A stretch of 64,000 nucleotides of DNA, taken from assembly GCA_021397835.1 (NCBI GenBank), contig JAJFZO010000287.1, positions 2,792,501-2,856,500 on the forward strand, given 5' to 3'. Positions 23,961 to 35,742 of this stretch are shown in pieces (within the stretch, counting starts at the first letter, position 1; each line of letters opens with the position of its first letter). The position numbers and the translations under genes were made by a program. Source of the DNA: Moringa oleifera (taxonomy: Eukaryota; Streptophyta; Magnoliopsida; Brassicales; Moringaceae). The notes beneath the pieces were generated by a model. It was not told the DNA's origin and ran no database searches. It saw nothing but the letters and a program-made list of their open reading frames with translations.

Positions 23961-24900
23961 TTATGCTAACACACAACCTAACGACCTTTCATATATTGTC
24001 AAATATAATATAAAAGGTTTATCAAGCCTTAGTGGCATTAATACCAAAGGATTTGTCAAATATATTTTGATTTTTTTAGATGTCTTTTGATTATTTTTGT
24101 TCCATTCCCCATAATCATTCTTTTTTAATAATTTAAATATCAAGTTGCGCATGTTTGTCAACTGAGTGATGAATCTTGAAATATAATTGAGTTAGCCCAA
24201 GAATTCTTTAACTTCTTTTATTATTTTTGGTGGTGATATTTTTGGATGGCATTCACCTTATCATGATCCACTGCGATCCCTTGTTCATTAACTATGAATC
24301 CTAATAATTTCTCTGATCGTAATTCAAAAGTATACTTATTCGAGTTTAATTTGAATTTATATTACCTTAATCTTTCAAAAAGCTGTTATAGTGTCACCAT
24401 TACACTTTGGTATATTGTCCTTGCATCTTTTAGTCCGAATAGCATCACACGATAGCAAAACATCCCTCATATAGTTGTGAAAGTTATCTTTTTTCATATC
24501 TTTTAAGGTCATCATTATCTGATTATGACCCAAATAACCATCCGTAAAGGAGAATAATGAAAACCTCATATTATCCACCAAGGTATTGCTATGTGGTACA
24601 AGAAAATTATCTTTTGGTTGGCCATATTTAAATACCTGTAATCTATGCACATTTACACATGTCCATCCTTCTTTAATATGAAGACAATATTAATGACTTA
24701 TTCAAGATATTTTAACCATACATCTAACAATTTTTATACCTTATTTTTAATTTTTGTTAGCACAACAAGCTTAATTTTTCGAAGTTTTTGTTTGGTCAGT
24801 GGGCACTTTGGCCTCAATTGTAACTTATGCTCCATGATACTTCGATCAAGCCTAGGTATGTCTTTGTAAATCCATACAAATATGTCTGTATATTCTTGCA
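23961..24900 (-). pseudogene. Reverse transcriptase of the Tat/Ogre-like element, YxDD segment missing
   Basis: Minus-strand blocks are PRLDRSIMEHKLQLRPKC near 24800-24855, NIVFILKKDGHV and MCIDYRYLN near 24635-24690, then NTLVDNMRFSLFSFTDGYLG and HNQIMMTLKDMKK near 24480-24590. These are followed directly by FERLR (about 24360-24375), KLLGFIVNEQGIAVDHDKV near 24270-24320, and IFKLLKKNDYGEW with LILYLTIYERSLGCVLA-like sequence at 23961-24140. Between the IPKCNGDTITAF end (24375) and FERLR the usual stretch carrying YVDD is absent, so a deletion of roughly 35-40 codons removed the catalytic core. The cleanest frames are 24375-24650 and 23961-24161. Confidence 0.9.
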
Positions 24901-25699
24901 ATAATATGATTACCTTTTGTCCCCCTCTATTCCCAAGTTGATTATTCTTGTTCCTTCTTTATAAGGGCTTATTTGCTTTTCTCTTTGCTCGAATTATCAA
25001 AGGATTTCTAAAGGTATCTCACAATTTTTCTCTTTCATATCCTCAAAGATAGAGTTTTTTCAGAGAAAGATTTTGGTGTTGCCTATTATTAAGTTTCCAT
25101 TATCAAAATCCATGGATGTAAAAATGCCATATTCTCTCAAAAAGAATAAGGAACAAAGATGGGATCAAGCAATTTTATTGATTATAAGAAAAGAAAGGTG
25201 TACATGAGGTAGGAATGCTTATCTTTTATGATCATTTTTTATCTATCTGTTGTGTATCAATGTACATTTGGATTAAAAAATGATTTTTCTTTGTTTGTTT
25301 ATTTTGTCTATTCTAAGAACAATTCAACTAGGTTATCCTCTATGGTTGAATCGATCATCAAATATTGATTTGAAATTTAGAATCTAACTTATTTAAAAAT
25401 TCAATAAAGGGATTGACCATAGTTGATCAGATCCATTTCTTCCTCCACTTCTCCTCATCTCCTTTTCCCTCTTTATCCTCTATTTATCAACCCTCATTGC
25501 CTTATAGCCTAAGCCTAACCAATTTTTATTTTCTTTGACCTCCAAACTTTAAGCAATCCCTTGTAAATTTGTGCTAAATTCTTTCCCTATTTGGCAACTT
25601 TTTCCAAAGTTTTACTAAATTGGAAGATCATATTATCTAATAATCTAAGTTGTTTGGCCCACATATATTCATTAGTGTTTATAAACTCAAATGCTTGAA
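24901..25699 (-). pseudogene. Spacer between protease and RT of the Tat/Ogre-like element
   Basis: Minus-strand frames near 25530-25740 give IKALNLDESSFQAFEFINTN, and further on KNLAQIYKGLLKVWRSKKIK. These fit the linker of Tat-type polyproteins, which includes a glycine-rich patch of the GKGLGKNLQG type. Its glycines are mostly lost here. Decayed, no other feature. Confidence 0.55.
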
Positions 25700-26200
25700 A
25701 TGAGGACTCGTCCAAATTTAGGGCTTTGATATAGGATTGTCTTCTAAGATAGACACGACCAGGGTGTCCTCAGCTTGTATTACATGATAAATTATTCATC
25801 TATGACAATTTTAACTTTCTAGTGTAATGTGGATGGCACAGCTCATGCGAAATAAATCTAAGGTCTTTCTATCAAAATGTTATATGATGAAAACATATCC
25901 ATCACCTAGAACTCTATGGAATAGTAAATCAAACCTATTTTAAGTGTTAAGTTAACATATTATAAGTTGTGATATGTCTTACTAGATCCTCCATTTGGCC
26001 TGCAAGGATTTGGTGTAATATATAGGTGTTCTTCAACAACTTCATCAATGCTACCTTATGAGGCTTAAAATTCAGAATTAATGACATTAGCGAGATTTTT
26101 GCTGATGTTTTGGTTAATTGATCAGTCACACTCTATTCATTATGCTTGATGTATTTCATGAACTTTAAGGCCTCTTTCTCTGCCACCACCTAAAGAGCCT
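25700..26200 (-). pseudogene. Aspartic protease region of the Tat/Ogre-like element, active-site segment missing
   Basis: The frame 25947-26129 reads TDQLTKTSAKISLMSLILNF, then KVALMKLLKNTYI and MEDLVRHITTYNMLT. This is the conserved Tat-type stretch just before the protease. Beyond 25945 the sequence jumps to VMDMFSSYNILIERP and AVPSTLH (about 25815-25905). That is the C-terminal part of the protease (usually SYNLLLGRPW and AVPSTLHQ). The roughly 70-90 residues between, which should hold the DNGSS active site, are not present. I infer an internal deletion near 25935-25946. Confidence 0.8.
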
Positions 26201-26639
26201 CTTTTTTTATCTTCCATTTGCCTTTTCCATGGTTTGTACCTTAGTTATATATATACATATTTTAAAGTTTAGAGACTTGATTGGCTACATCTACTAGTTC
26301 ATAACATTCACCACTCCTTGTCATAAGACTAAGGCCAGTTATATTTGATATCTCACTCTCTTGAACTATGGTATGATATCTCCATGGCACAGTGTAATCA
26401 TCTTTATATGAAAAATGAGTAGGTAACTTGAATGACCACCTTCGACATTTCTATTATCGTGGGAAGAGGTATAAATAACTTCACTTTAAATATGAATGGT
26501 TTGGTACTTTCAACCGTTCTTATGTGATAAATATCACTACCTATCTATATCATGTTTACATGATGATTCACTTGTAAAGGCATTAGATTACTAGCCATAT
26601 TAGGGCTATTTGCAGCCTTAAAGCCTAAGACCTTATTAT
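26201..26639 (-). other. gag-protease linker, no domain
   Basis: Decayed sequence between gag and protease in the element interior. Nothing recognisable in any frame. Confidence 0.4.
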
Positions 26640-27550
26640 CTATAAAGTGTTTGTACTTTGTACTTGAAAACTAGACAATTTTTGATATCATGCCCTACTA
26701 CTCTGTTGTGATATTTGCACGTGGCATTCTTATCGTCTTATTTTGGCTATGAAGTTTCCAGTGGCTTTATAAACAAAAGAGCAATCAGCTTCTATTCCAA
26801 AAGTTGCTAGAACAATTTTGAATGTGAACATGGCATAGGTCTAATGGGTACCCACTGTCTTTGTGGCCTCTATTGTGTGTAGTTATTATTCACGTTAACC
26901 ACATTCTTCGAGAAAGCTTGGTATACCAAACCTATTAATTTAAACAAAAAGTTTGCCTCTCCTTCTTTTTGCTTTGGGGTGAAAGATTTCTTTCGCTAGA
27001 TATGATCTTCTAATTTCCTCATTTTTGTCGCGTTTTCGATGAATTCACCTATCTATATAATCTTACTGAACTTTTGCCTCATCATGATTATCAGCCTTCC
27101 ATAAAAAGGAGCTGTGAAGGTCTCAATGAACGTTTTAGATAACACCCTCTTAGTCAAATAGGGTTATAATTTTATTGTGGCCTCTCTCCATCACCAAGCA
27201 TACTTTTTGGAAGTTTCATTTCCCCTCTTCCTTATATTTTGAAGAATTATCCTATTGGGGGCCAATTCTTCCATATGTTGATAATGGCTTAAGAAGGCTA
27301 TAGCTATATCCCTCCAACTTTGTATCTTTGATGCTTACAAGTTAGTGCACTAGTTTAAAGCCTTTTCTTTCAAATGATCTTGGAAGTAATGCATTAATAA
27401 TTTTTGGTTATTTTCATAACTGAGCATCTAGTGCAGATCCCTCAAATGCATCTTTGGGTATTTGGTGCCATCATACTGATCAAATTTGACCACCTTGAGG
27501 GAATAACCAACCTTAGAACTAGACTTAAGTCTACAATATGACTCTATATA
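26640..27550 (-). pseudogene. gag of the Tat/Ogre-like element
   Basis: Minus-strand blocks in order are VVKFDQYDGTKYPKMHLRDL near 27440-27500, LLMHYFQDHLKEKALN near 27350-27400, SWRDIAIAFLSHYQHMEELA near 27260-27320. PNRIILQN follows, then TAPFYGRLI near 27090-27115 and IGEFIENATKMRKLEDHI near 27005-27060. A terminal cysteine/histidine stretch (CKYHNRVVGHDIKNCLVFK, near 26660-26720) matches the CxYH...GHxxxxCxxxK motif of Tat gag C-termini. Stops interrupt it at several places. Domain order and wording identify gag with high confidence. Confidence 0.85.
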
Positions 27551-28559
27551 CTCTCTCATTTCCTAAAATTCTTTTATTATATTTTTTTATTAAGAACTCC
27601 ACTTATGTTAGCAACTTCTAATTGACATTGCTAATTCTTGTTGTCTTTTCAACATTTTTTGGATATTCAACATCCAAGACGTGGATAGGGTAAGCACCTT
27701 TAAATTCATTATCGCTTTTCAATCCATAGCCATTATCTACCCTCTCAGCTATTAGGGCATTCTTTAAAGCTTCACCTACATTTGGACTAGTTGGCTAGAA
27801 GCTGAAGGGCCATTTTTTCGTTCTTTACTCAGGTATTTCCCTTTTAGTGGTCTTTCCTTTCCCGAGCACCTTCATAGATTTCATCATTTCCTGAAACTAT
27901 TTCACATGGAGCTATAAAGGTCCATGTAATTCTACAGCATTCGGCTCCACATTTTGATTTGGGCCAGAGCTATTTCAACCTAAGCAACTTCAATCCCTTA
28001 TATTATGGTTTATAATCTTTCATATTTTCTTGAGGTAAAGCTTCTGAATGAGTGTTACATTCTTTGATGACCAAGTATTTCTTTACTTTCCCTATTGTAA
28101 AGCCTCTTCTGAAATATTTCATTTTATTTAGTAAACATACATAAATATACTTAGCTAAAAATTCATCCTTTCAAGGAAAAGATTTTTATTAATTGCTTTT
28201 AAAGCAATCAATATTTGACACTAGGTCCGTAACTGAAGACATCTTGTGATTTTTGATACATGACTAATATATTGTTTAGAAAAGCCTCAGTATTTGGTGG
28301 TTGTTAGTGCTAGAGAGTTCACTAATGTCTGTGCATTTCTTTGTGCATGTCAGTAGTGATGTATGCTGCTAGTTCCACTTATAATCTTAAGGTGTCAAAA
28401 GTTTTTATCGTTCTTTTTATATCTTTCTTAGGCTTGATACTGTCGAAAATAAATTTCTTTATCTAATTCTACCTCAATAAGTCTTAGACCATTATTCTTA
28501 TTAGTTGATTCAACTTATGTGTATACTCCTCTTCTCATCATTATTAATATAGCTTCATG

Positions 28560-30200
28560 TCTTTCAATTGTTCTTGATAGTTGACCTGATTTGCAAAAAT
28601 GATCTTTTGTAACTTTCTATTCTCCTTTTCTACCTCATGTAGGGCTTTAGATTTTCTTTTCAGCTCTTTATATATCTCCATGTTTTCATCTATTATGAAA
28701 TTCCTTTCTTTTTTTATCCTTTCATTTCTTGAGTTACCCTTAGCATTTCTGCAGTATTTTTTGGCTTTGATCTCTTATGTAAAAGCTTTATAACTCCTCA
28801 ATTTTGCATAGGGCTTCCTTTTTTTTTTTTAGCTTTCTTAATGATTTCTTTTTGAATTTGAACTTATATTTTACAACTGATATTTCTTATTGCCATTTGG
28901 ATTTTTCAACTCCTAGGATTCTCTTTCTTTTATAAAGCGTTCGAATTTTACCTACCTTGATTTTGTTAAGGAGGCTTTGATGAGAGGCAAGCATACTGGT
29001 GAGACTAAGCCCTGAATTTTGTTCTTCCTTCAAGTAGCATATGTGATCATAATGCTATCAGCTTATTTACTCTTTGGCATTAGAATAGATATTTCTTAAG
29101 CTTGCCTAATTTTTTCTATTTTATCTGTTGATTGTGCTTTGGCATATTCAAATATTTCTCCAACCAATTCATGTAAGATGGACACATATTGTTTCATACC
29201 CATTTGCCAATACTACCATTGGTCTGTAATTGATACTTTTCTATATTCTGAGTAAGGGCACACAACAAAACTCTCTTGCTTTAAAGAAGATAACTTAGTA
29301 TGAGACCCAGGGTGTTATCCACTGTCTCTATTCTTGTATCACATTGGATAAGCTTTTTGCCCACTTGCACATGGTTGTGTGTTTGTTTTTATTCTTTTCG
29401 CCAAATATGCCTATCGAGTGTTGTTGAGCTTTGAATGTCTTTACACTAATTTTGAGATGGCTTTTAAGCAGTGCAAACAATAAAGGAATTTCTCATAATA
29501 GATATCCTTCTCCGATTCTCCTAAAGTGTCCTAGAAACCTTAAAATTTCTACTAATATCACCGAAATTGGATTTATAGCTTAAAGACATGCCATCAAAAA
29601 GTCCATAACTAAAACTTCCCCTTAGCCTTACACTCTGAGGAATATGAGAAGCCCATAGATTGCTAATATTAATCTTGTCTTCCTGATACTTCTTTATGTG
29701 CTTCTTCCTGATACTTCTTTATGTGCTCCTTAGTATAAGGAAAAAGGAACTCTCTCGTAACGTAACTAAGGGTTCCCCGATGATGGATAGCAAAAGATTA
29801 CATAACTACTTTTCAGCTAGTATCTTTTTTATTTACGTACAACTTATAGGGCTTTACTGGTTTTAGCCTTAACAGAAGGTAAACTCTTTAAAGTGGACAT
29901 AAGATCTTGTTCACCAAAATTGAAATGCTAGTGAGAAGGGTTCTAAAATTAAATTGTTGCTTTAATTAAGGATTCCTTCATTAGAGCTTTAAGGAAATGT
30001 TCAATATACCAATATTCATCATCGAATCTCTTTTGATTTTCTCCATTCATCACCTCCCATAATGAGGTCAATTCTTTTAATCCATTTTTCTTTATCACCA
30101 GCTTGACCTTGGCTAGTAACTTAATTTTGAAGTAGATACTCATGCCATCTCTTTTCTTTAATTGTTCTTTCTCAAACCAGCATAAGACATCTTCAGATTT
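28560..30200 (-). pseudogene. ORF1-like relic upstream of gag (Ogre-type extra ORF)
   Basis: The frame 29949-30143 reads KNGLKELTSLWEVMNGENQK, then RFDDEYWYIEHFLKALMKES and LIKATI. It continues after a frame change with NPSHXHFNFGEQDLMSTLKS. This pattern (LTSLW, then a helix, then I.FW.P.Y.CFTF...D..PT.EEY) is seen in the N-terminal ORF of Tat/Ogre elements and related plant proteins. Near 28580-28740 the same strand gives a lysine/glutamate-rich coiled-coil (ENMEIYKELKRKSKALHEVE, then KENRKLQKI), as in the C-terminal half of those ORFs. Possession of this ORF before gag is a defining Ogre feature. Its function is unknown. It is broken by many stops. Positions 27550-28560 between it and gag show no domain. 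Confidence 0.65.
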
Positions 30201-30644
30201 TACTAGGACCTATGAAATTTTCATGTTTCTAATAAATTAAAAAATGTGTTAGGCAAGGATGAATTTTCAGCTAAGATGCAACGCAACAATCACTATGTGT
30301 GCTCTAGTTGGGGTTCATAATTTCTAATCCTAACCATGGCTCTTCCTCAAGTTACATAAATGCATTTGTTGTTATTATGGCAACGAATAGCAGCTGAGGT
30401 CAATATGCCCTAGGTTTAATCTGAGTGAAATACTTCATCTTTACGGATGAGACGTTTCTTTTCGAACTACACGTATTTCTCCTAAAGGTGAAGCTTAGGT
30501 TTAGAGCTTATGTTATACTTTCAAGTGTGTGCTACATCATGAGTAGTTATTAAAACAAATAAGAAAATAAAGCATAAATATAAAGCAGGAAAAAAATCAA
30601 ATTTTTGGCTTGACTCTTTATAAAACCAAAGATTTTGTGTTTGG

Positions 30645-30664
30645 TCCCTAGTGGAGTTGTTAAT
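30645..30664 (-). other. Primer-binding site of the Tat/Ogre-like element
   Basis: Directly inside the right LTR, minus-strand ATTAACAACTCCACTAGGGA differs by a few changes from TGGCGACTCCACTGGGGA, the tRNA-Arg-type PBS known from Tat/Ogre elements. It fixes the element's orientation (5' LTR on the right) and the LTR edge at 30665. Confidence 0.75.
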
Positions 30665-32489
30665 TGTCAAGATCGGTTTTTTCTCACAGCGTGAGAAAAT
30701 ATTAGGAGTCACCATTATTTTTTTTTAAGTGTAACTGGCTACCATCCTAGATTAAGGCTAAATAGTAAAAAAAAGAAAAGTTTGAGATTCCAGATCCGAG
30801 AGTCAGTTATGTCTGAGAAATGATTAACACCCATAAAATATACAAAAATTGGTACTACTTTAATTTTTTTAAAAAAATTAGTTTTAAGGGTACTCTGATC
30901 AAAGTTATCGAAATTTCATACTTACTCTATCTCATGTGCCAAAACATATTTTTTTTAAAAAAAAAAAATGCGATTTGTACTTGCTCATTTCTTTTTTTTT
31001 TTTTCAAAATGAGGGCTAAAAACCATATATATAATATTTTTTTATCATAAAAAAATAAATTTTATTAAAAAATTTTAATATGAAAATATTTTCTTTTTCT
31101 ATAACATGATTTAGCTATATACAAAAACATTACATAGATCAAGACATATAACTTAATTAGAATATAGTGATAATTAACTTTTTTCAAGTAATTTCATTCA
31201 AGAAATGAAATATAATAGTAAATGAATACAAGAAGTGAGATTGGATACCTCTTGAAGTCTTCTACACTTTTCATAGTATTTCTCCCTTCTTCAATATGAT
31301 AAACCACAAAATTTCAATAGAAATTCTTTTGTAAAGAAACGAAAACTCTAATAGAAACTATGAAAATTACAGAGAGAATTTTTTTCGAGAGAATTTTATC
31401 TTGCTTCCTAATGAGAATATTTGATTTGTGTCTGCTCTAATTGGTGACTTATTTTTTTCAATTACAAGATCTAGCCCCTATTTATAAGAATTTAATGGCA
31501 CAGATTAATAGCAAATGGTAGTCAAGTGTAATGCACCCAGCAAACTTTAGCTTCAGGCTCAATAGAGTCTACTTTGCTTTGAGAGGTCTTTTGAGACTCT
31601 TCCTAAGTATGTTCATCGATTTTGACTTGATTTTCACCCTCTCTTACCTTTTTTGAATGGAGTAACATCTTTAATTTTATTTACTTTCACTTGGACAGCT
31701 TAAAAACAGGTCTACTCAATTGACTTCCATCGCGTTGCTTAATTCCCTTGAACCTAAGGCTTGATTCTAGTTTGTAGCTATAATTGTTAATTTTCACATG
31801 CATTTACCTCTCTTTGTATAACTTTTGACTTAAATTTTGCTACTGACTAAAGAATTTAATCCAAATTATGCCATAGACTCCTTTAAATGCTGCCTTCAGG
31901 CCAACTACCACATTAGTAGCTCTACCTGCCATATGAATATTGATTCAGTAGGTCTACCTCCACTCAAACGCTGCTAGGTCAATGCTACCTACAACATCAC
32001 ATTTCTTTGCATGTTATCCTTTTATATTGATGTGGCGGCGTCACCAATGATGCACTACCATGTCAATTAATGAGATAAATAATTACAGCTCTAGCACTTG
32101 CCACTTCATTAGCATCGCACCACTAGCACTCTACCACTTAGATTACTTTACCACATTAATAGCACTGTTAATGGCTAGACTGCCTTATTAGTAAAAGCAT
32201 CCTCAAATAACCTTATGTCATGTCATCTCCTCATTACACCTTAACAGCAATGCCTAGCCACATAATGCCACCTTAACTCGTCCTACCATGTTAGCAACAT
32301 TGCCTTTTAAGAGTTTATCTTTTGCAATGGCTAATCCATTCTTAAATCTCTTCTTTCCATTTTCTTAAGTCTTCATCATCGTTCCAATCTAGAAACTACC
32401 TTTCTCTTTCTTTAATCTCCACAGACCTTGTAAGACGAGTTTCTCTGCTTCCAATAAAATTTTCTTTTTCTTTATGTAAATTTCACTCT

Positions 32490-34510
32490 ATGTTTTTCTC
32501 TTTTTTTTTTATTTACTCTACCTGGCATGAAATTTTTAGTCAACTAATTATGAATAGGGATTGGGTTAGGATTAAAAGAATATACGAGATCCTTACCTCA
32601 GCGGGCATGATAATTCCCACTCTTAATGAGAGGCCAACGTCTGAAAAGCCATGTGCCCTTTGTGTGTTCAAGGAATGTCTCAAAGAAGTCTTAAGAGACT
32701 TTTTCTAAATGCCCTATTTAGTGTGATTTGTAAGAATTACAAGATATCTCCCTTTCAGTTATCACTTAATTCTAGAGAATTCTTATTGCTTTCTCTACTA
32801 GGTGTTTAGATTTAGAAATCACATATTTATTATCCTTAGTTTTTTCTAAATATTTTTGAGCTAAAGTAACTACAAATTAACCAATACACCTTATGAAATT
32901 TGAGTACTTTTCATTAAAAAGGCTCTTTGTCTTTGTTTTTAACCTTCCCAAAGCAGTAAGATACTGGATAAAATCATACTTTTAGGTTTTTTAAAATAGT
33001 ATTCCTCTTAATATTAATCAATGGACTCAACCAAATCAAGAATATGCCAATGAAATTACCCTTTGTGAGCTTTTTACTACTTCCTAGCAGACTCTAACGA
33101 GCAGCAAAAAGACTCTACTTATGTCTATATTTTTTAGTGTTTCATGGATAGTTAGAGTGCACTCTTATCTTGTATTCCAAGATCTTATTCCACTGTTAGC
33201 CTCTAGAGAGCTTTCTAACCTTCCTCTTACACTATTTCCCCAAGAGCCAAACTCTCCCTTAGAGTTCTCTTCAACCAATTCATCTTTTTCTCTCTCTAGT
33301 TTTCTTTTTCCTATCAAGAAACCTCATACTAGAAATGTTTCTCTACCCCTTCTTATAAATGTTCAAAATTCCCATCATCATCAGGTAAGCTCAACCAATG
33401 TTGTGATATAAGTTTATACTTTTGGTAGATTGTTATTATTATTATTTTTTTTTTTTTTTTGCAGATCAGTTTTTGATAATGCTTAGAGATAAAACAGGTG
33501 TTTTGAAGATGTAGCTGAGGTGGTTGAGAAAACACCCCCAAGCTCCTCTTCTAAGAAAGGCAAGTGGCAACACTCTTCCTATATAAGGCAAACAACGTGT
33601 TTGCCTTATTAAATGGTAACTTTTACAAGCTTTTCCTCTCAATAGGAGCCTGCAATATATATCTCCACTTCTCAAACTCAAAAAATCAAGAAACAAATTT
33701 GAAAAGTAGTGTTGCTAGCCTCAACCTCCTTGGCCTTGCCAAATAGGAAAAGGGTACCTCTAGAAAAGATGTATAATCTACTAGTTGACGAATTCTTGTT
33801 TATCAACTAGCAGATTTTATACTTTTTCCTTTTATTGTGGACGTATAAATCTATTATGCTTACAAGGTGTATAAGAGAGTCTACTTTAATAGTAAAGAAG
33901 ACAAGATTTAGAGCCAAGCTAAATTTATGTTTTAGAAAGCTAAAAGAGCTCTTGAACAAGCTAAAAAAAGGGAACTGAGCTGACAACAAAAGTCTCTACC
34001 CTTAAGCAACAAAAGTGTAAAGCAGACCAAGAAATCTTTATAATGAAAGTAGAGATGGAAAAAATAAAGGTAGACGTTGAGTTACAGCAGAAGAAGCTGA
34101 AGAAAGAGCACTTAAAGCAATTGGCTATTGCTAAGGAAGAAGCAGTAACAACTTTCAAGGACAGTAAATAGCTAAACAAAATGATATTAAAGGGATGCAC
34201 AGAAGTATTATGGGAAGTGAAGGAATACTGAGGGAATACCCTCAACTCAACTTGGACTTCATCATTAGAAAGCCAAAGTCAACTTCAATGATATTAAAGG
34301 GATGCACATAAGTATTATGGGAAGTGAGGGAATACTGAAGGAATACCCTCAACTCAACTTGGACTTCATCATTAGAAAGCCAAAGTCAGCTTCAACCTCT
34401 TAGACCGCTCCAATGCCACTTGAACCTATAGAAAGCCTAGTCTTTATATCCTTTGTCTCCGTGAGCCAAATTCTCCAAAAGTTGGACAAAGACTTTATTA
34501 ATCCTAAGGA
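32490..34510 (+). pseudogene. LTR-borne relic ORF on the opposite strand to gag-pol (right LTR copy)
   Basis: The 72-codon frame 32490-32708 includes NRDWVRIKRIYEILTSAGMI, then IPTLNERPTSEKPCALCVFK and ECLKEVLRDFF. This matches the left LTR copy at 17790-17960 and the N-terminal block of Transposase_28-type proteins. The frame 33121-33411 is Ser/Pro-rich. A clean GT-AG intron candidate lies at 33385-33464 (TCAG|GTAAGC ... TTTTTGCAG|ATCAG). After it come MLRDKTGVLKM-like and charged helical parts, and near 34235 a YPQLNLDFIIRKP tail. Stops show it is dead. That both LTRs keep the same reading direction and the same intron-like junction suggests the ancestor LTR encoded a spliced gene. Confidence 0.6.
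34181..34394. repeat. 107-bp perfect-register tandem duplication in the right LTR
   Basis: ATGATATTAAAGGGATGCAC occurs at 34181 and 34288, and the 107 bases after each are nearly identical (ending AAAGCCAAAGTCA[A/G]CTTCA). The left LTR has a single copy (near 19405-19520), so the duplication arose after insertion or in the right LTR only. Confidence 0.9.
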
Positions 34511-35322
34511 AAAAGCTGTTTAGATTTTTTTTTTTTTTTTTATGTTCTGCATATAGAATGAAATAGATCCCTTCTAGCACCCTTTCATCTATTCTTTCTT
34601 TTGGATACTACCATTTAAAATAAGATGAAAGCATAAAATTACAACTAAAAACCTTAAGGCTTTATCTTTCATCACAACAAATTCGCATGACCTTCTTTTT
34701 AAATGGGCTCTCTCTTAAGCACATGGTCGACTATTCCTAAGAAGAGTGTTAAAAATGCCAATAAACAGTTTGGAGAGTCTACTTTCATTAAATATAAGAT
34801 TTTGATATCCTAATATTCACTTCATATTTAAAGATAGACTCTCCCTTACTCATCTTCGAAAACTTCGGACTCTTCTAAGTCATAGGTAAACTCTCTGGCA
34901 AGGAAGAGTGTCAAGAATCCAAAATGAGCACTTAGGCACTCTTCTTCCTTTAGCTACAAGATCTTTAAGGTCTTATTATTCATTTTCCTCCTTTCGAGAG
35001 AATCTCCTTTAGTCTCCTCTATAAATTTCAAACTCTGCCCAATCACAGGTAGACTCTCTTAATCCCAAGGTAAACTCTCTCACGGTAAATTCTCCTTGAA
35101 ATAAGTGTCAAAAGGTGCAAAGTATAAGACTTGGCACTTTGGTTTTGACTTCTAAGAGGTCACCTACTAGATTCTCCTTCAAAGGCCCAATTTCTCTCTC
35201 ATCCGACTGCGTTCACATTGTGTTCGCCAAAGTAACGTTGTTGTTCTTTATAGTGCAAAGTGACAATGGTACCATTCTCATTCTGCTTTTTTAGTGGGCA
35301 AAATTTAAGTATCAACACTTGA

Positions 35323-35742
35323 TTAACTAAGTTGACTCATTCATTTGACTTCTTGGAAAAGCCAAGCATACTTGAAAAGGTAGCCACACCATTTTCTTCA
35401 AACTTAAAGCATGTTAAAAAAATCTACTGCTGTAATAACCCACCACTGCCTCTTGCATATCTCTGACGACTTACTTGGGTACGTACAATTTACAGCTAAT
35501 GGCATCTTCTCGCCTCCTACTTCACGTATAAGGCTCACGTATGTTTAAATCTCAATCCAAGCTCCATTAATCTCTTCTCCTTCAATTATCTTAGTGTCAA
35601 AGTAACGTGAGGGACACACCCACACTTACCTTTCACTCAAATCCTGTAAGGATTGACCATAAAATCTGACCGGAGTTCAGCCATTGAAAACTCAGCCCTT
35701 TCATACAATTTATTGTAACATCAATATCTTTATGTATTAACA
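35323..35742 (+). mobile_element. Second part of the gypsy LTR split by the Tat/Ogre insertion
   Basis: ATGGCATCTTCTCGCCTCCTACT and AAGGATTGACCATAAAATCTGA (35500-35670) match 12690-12880 of the first gypsy LTR. The Tat/Ogre target duplication CTTGA stands directly before it. The end is put at ATTAACA (35742), where the match with 12942 stops. Confidence 0.65.

Larger units (their letters stand above)
15877..35317 (-). mobile_element. Tat/Ogre-like Ty3/gypsy LTR retrotransposon, 19.4 kb, defective
   Basis: Two direct repeats of about 4.6 kb (15877-20438 and 30665-35317) flank a 10.2-kb interior. They start TATCATGATT / TGTCAAGATC and end AAGTATCGACA / AAGTATCAACA. The flanks carry CTTGG (15872-15876) and CTTGA (35318-35322), a 5-bp target duplication with one mismatch. 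On the minus strand, from 30664 down to 20439, come PBS, ORF1-like relic, gag, protease, RT, RNase H, integrase and a 3' tandem repeat. Very long LTRs, an extra ORF before gag and a 3' minisatellite are features of the Tat lineage, especially Ogre. Every reading frame is broken. The two LTRs differ visibly along their length, so the insertion is old. Confidence 0.9.
30665..35317 (-). repeat. Right LTR (5' LTR of the minus-strand Tat/Ogre-like element)
   Basis: It starts TGTCAAGATCGG and ends AAGTATCAACA, with intact TG...CA. It is about 90 bp longer than the left LTR, explained in large part by the 107-bp tandem duplication at 34181-34394. It holds the relic ORF described for 32490-34510. Confidence 0.9.
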
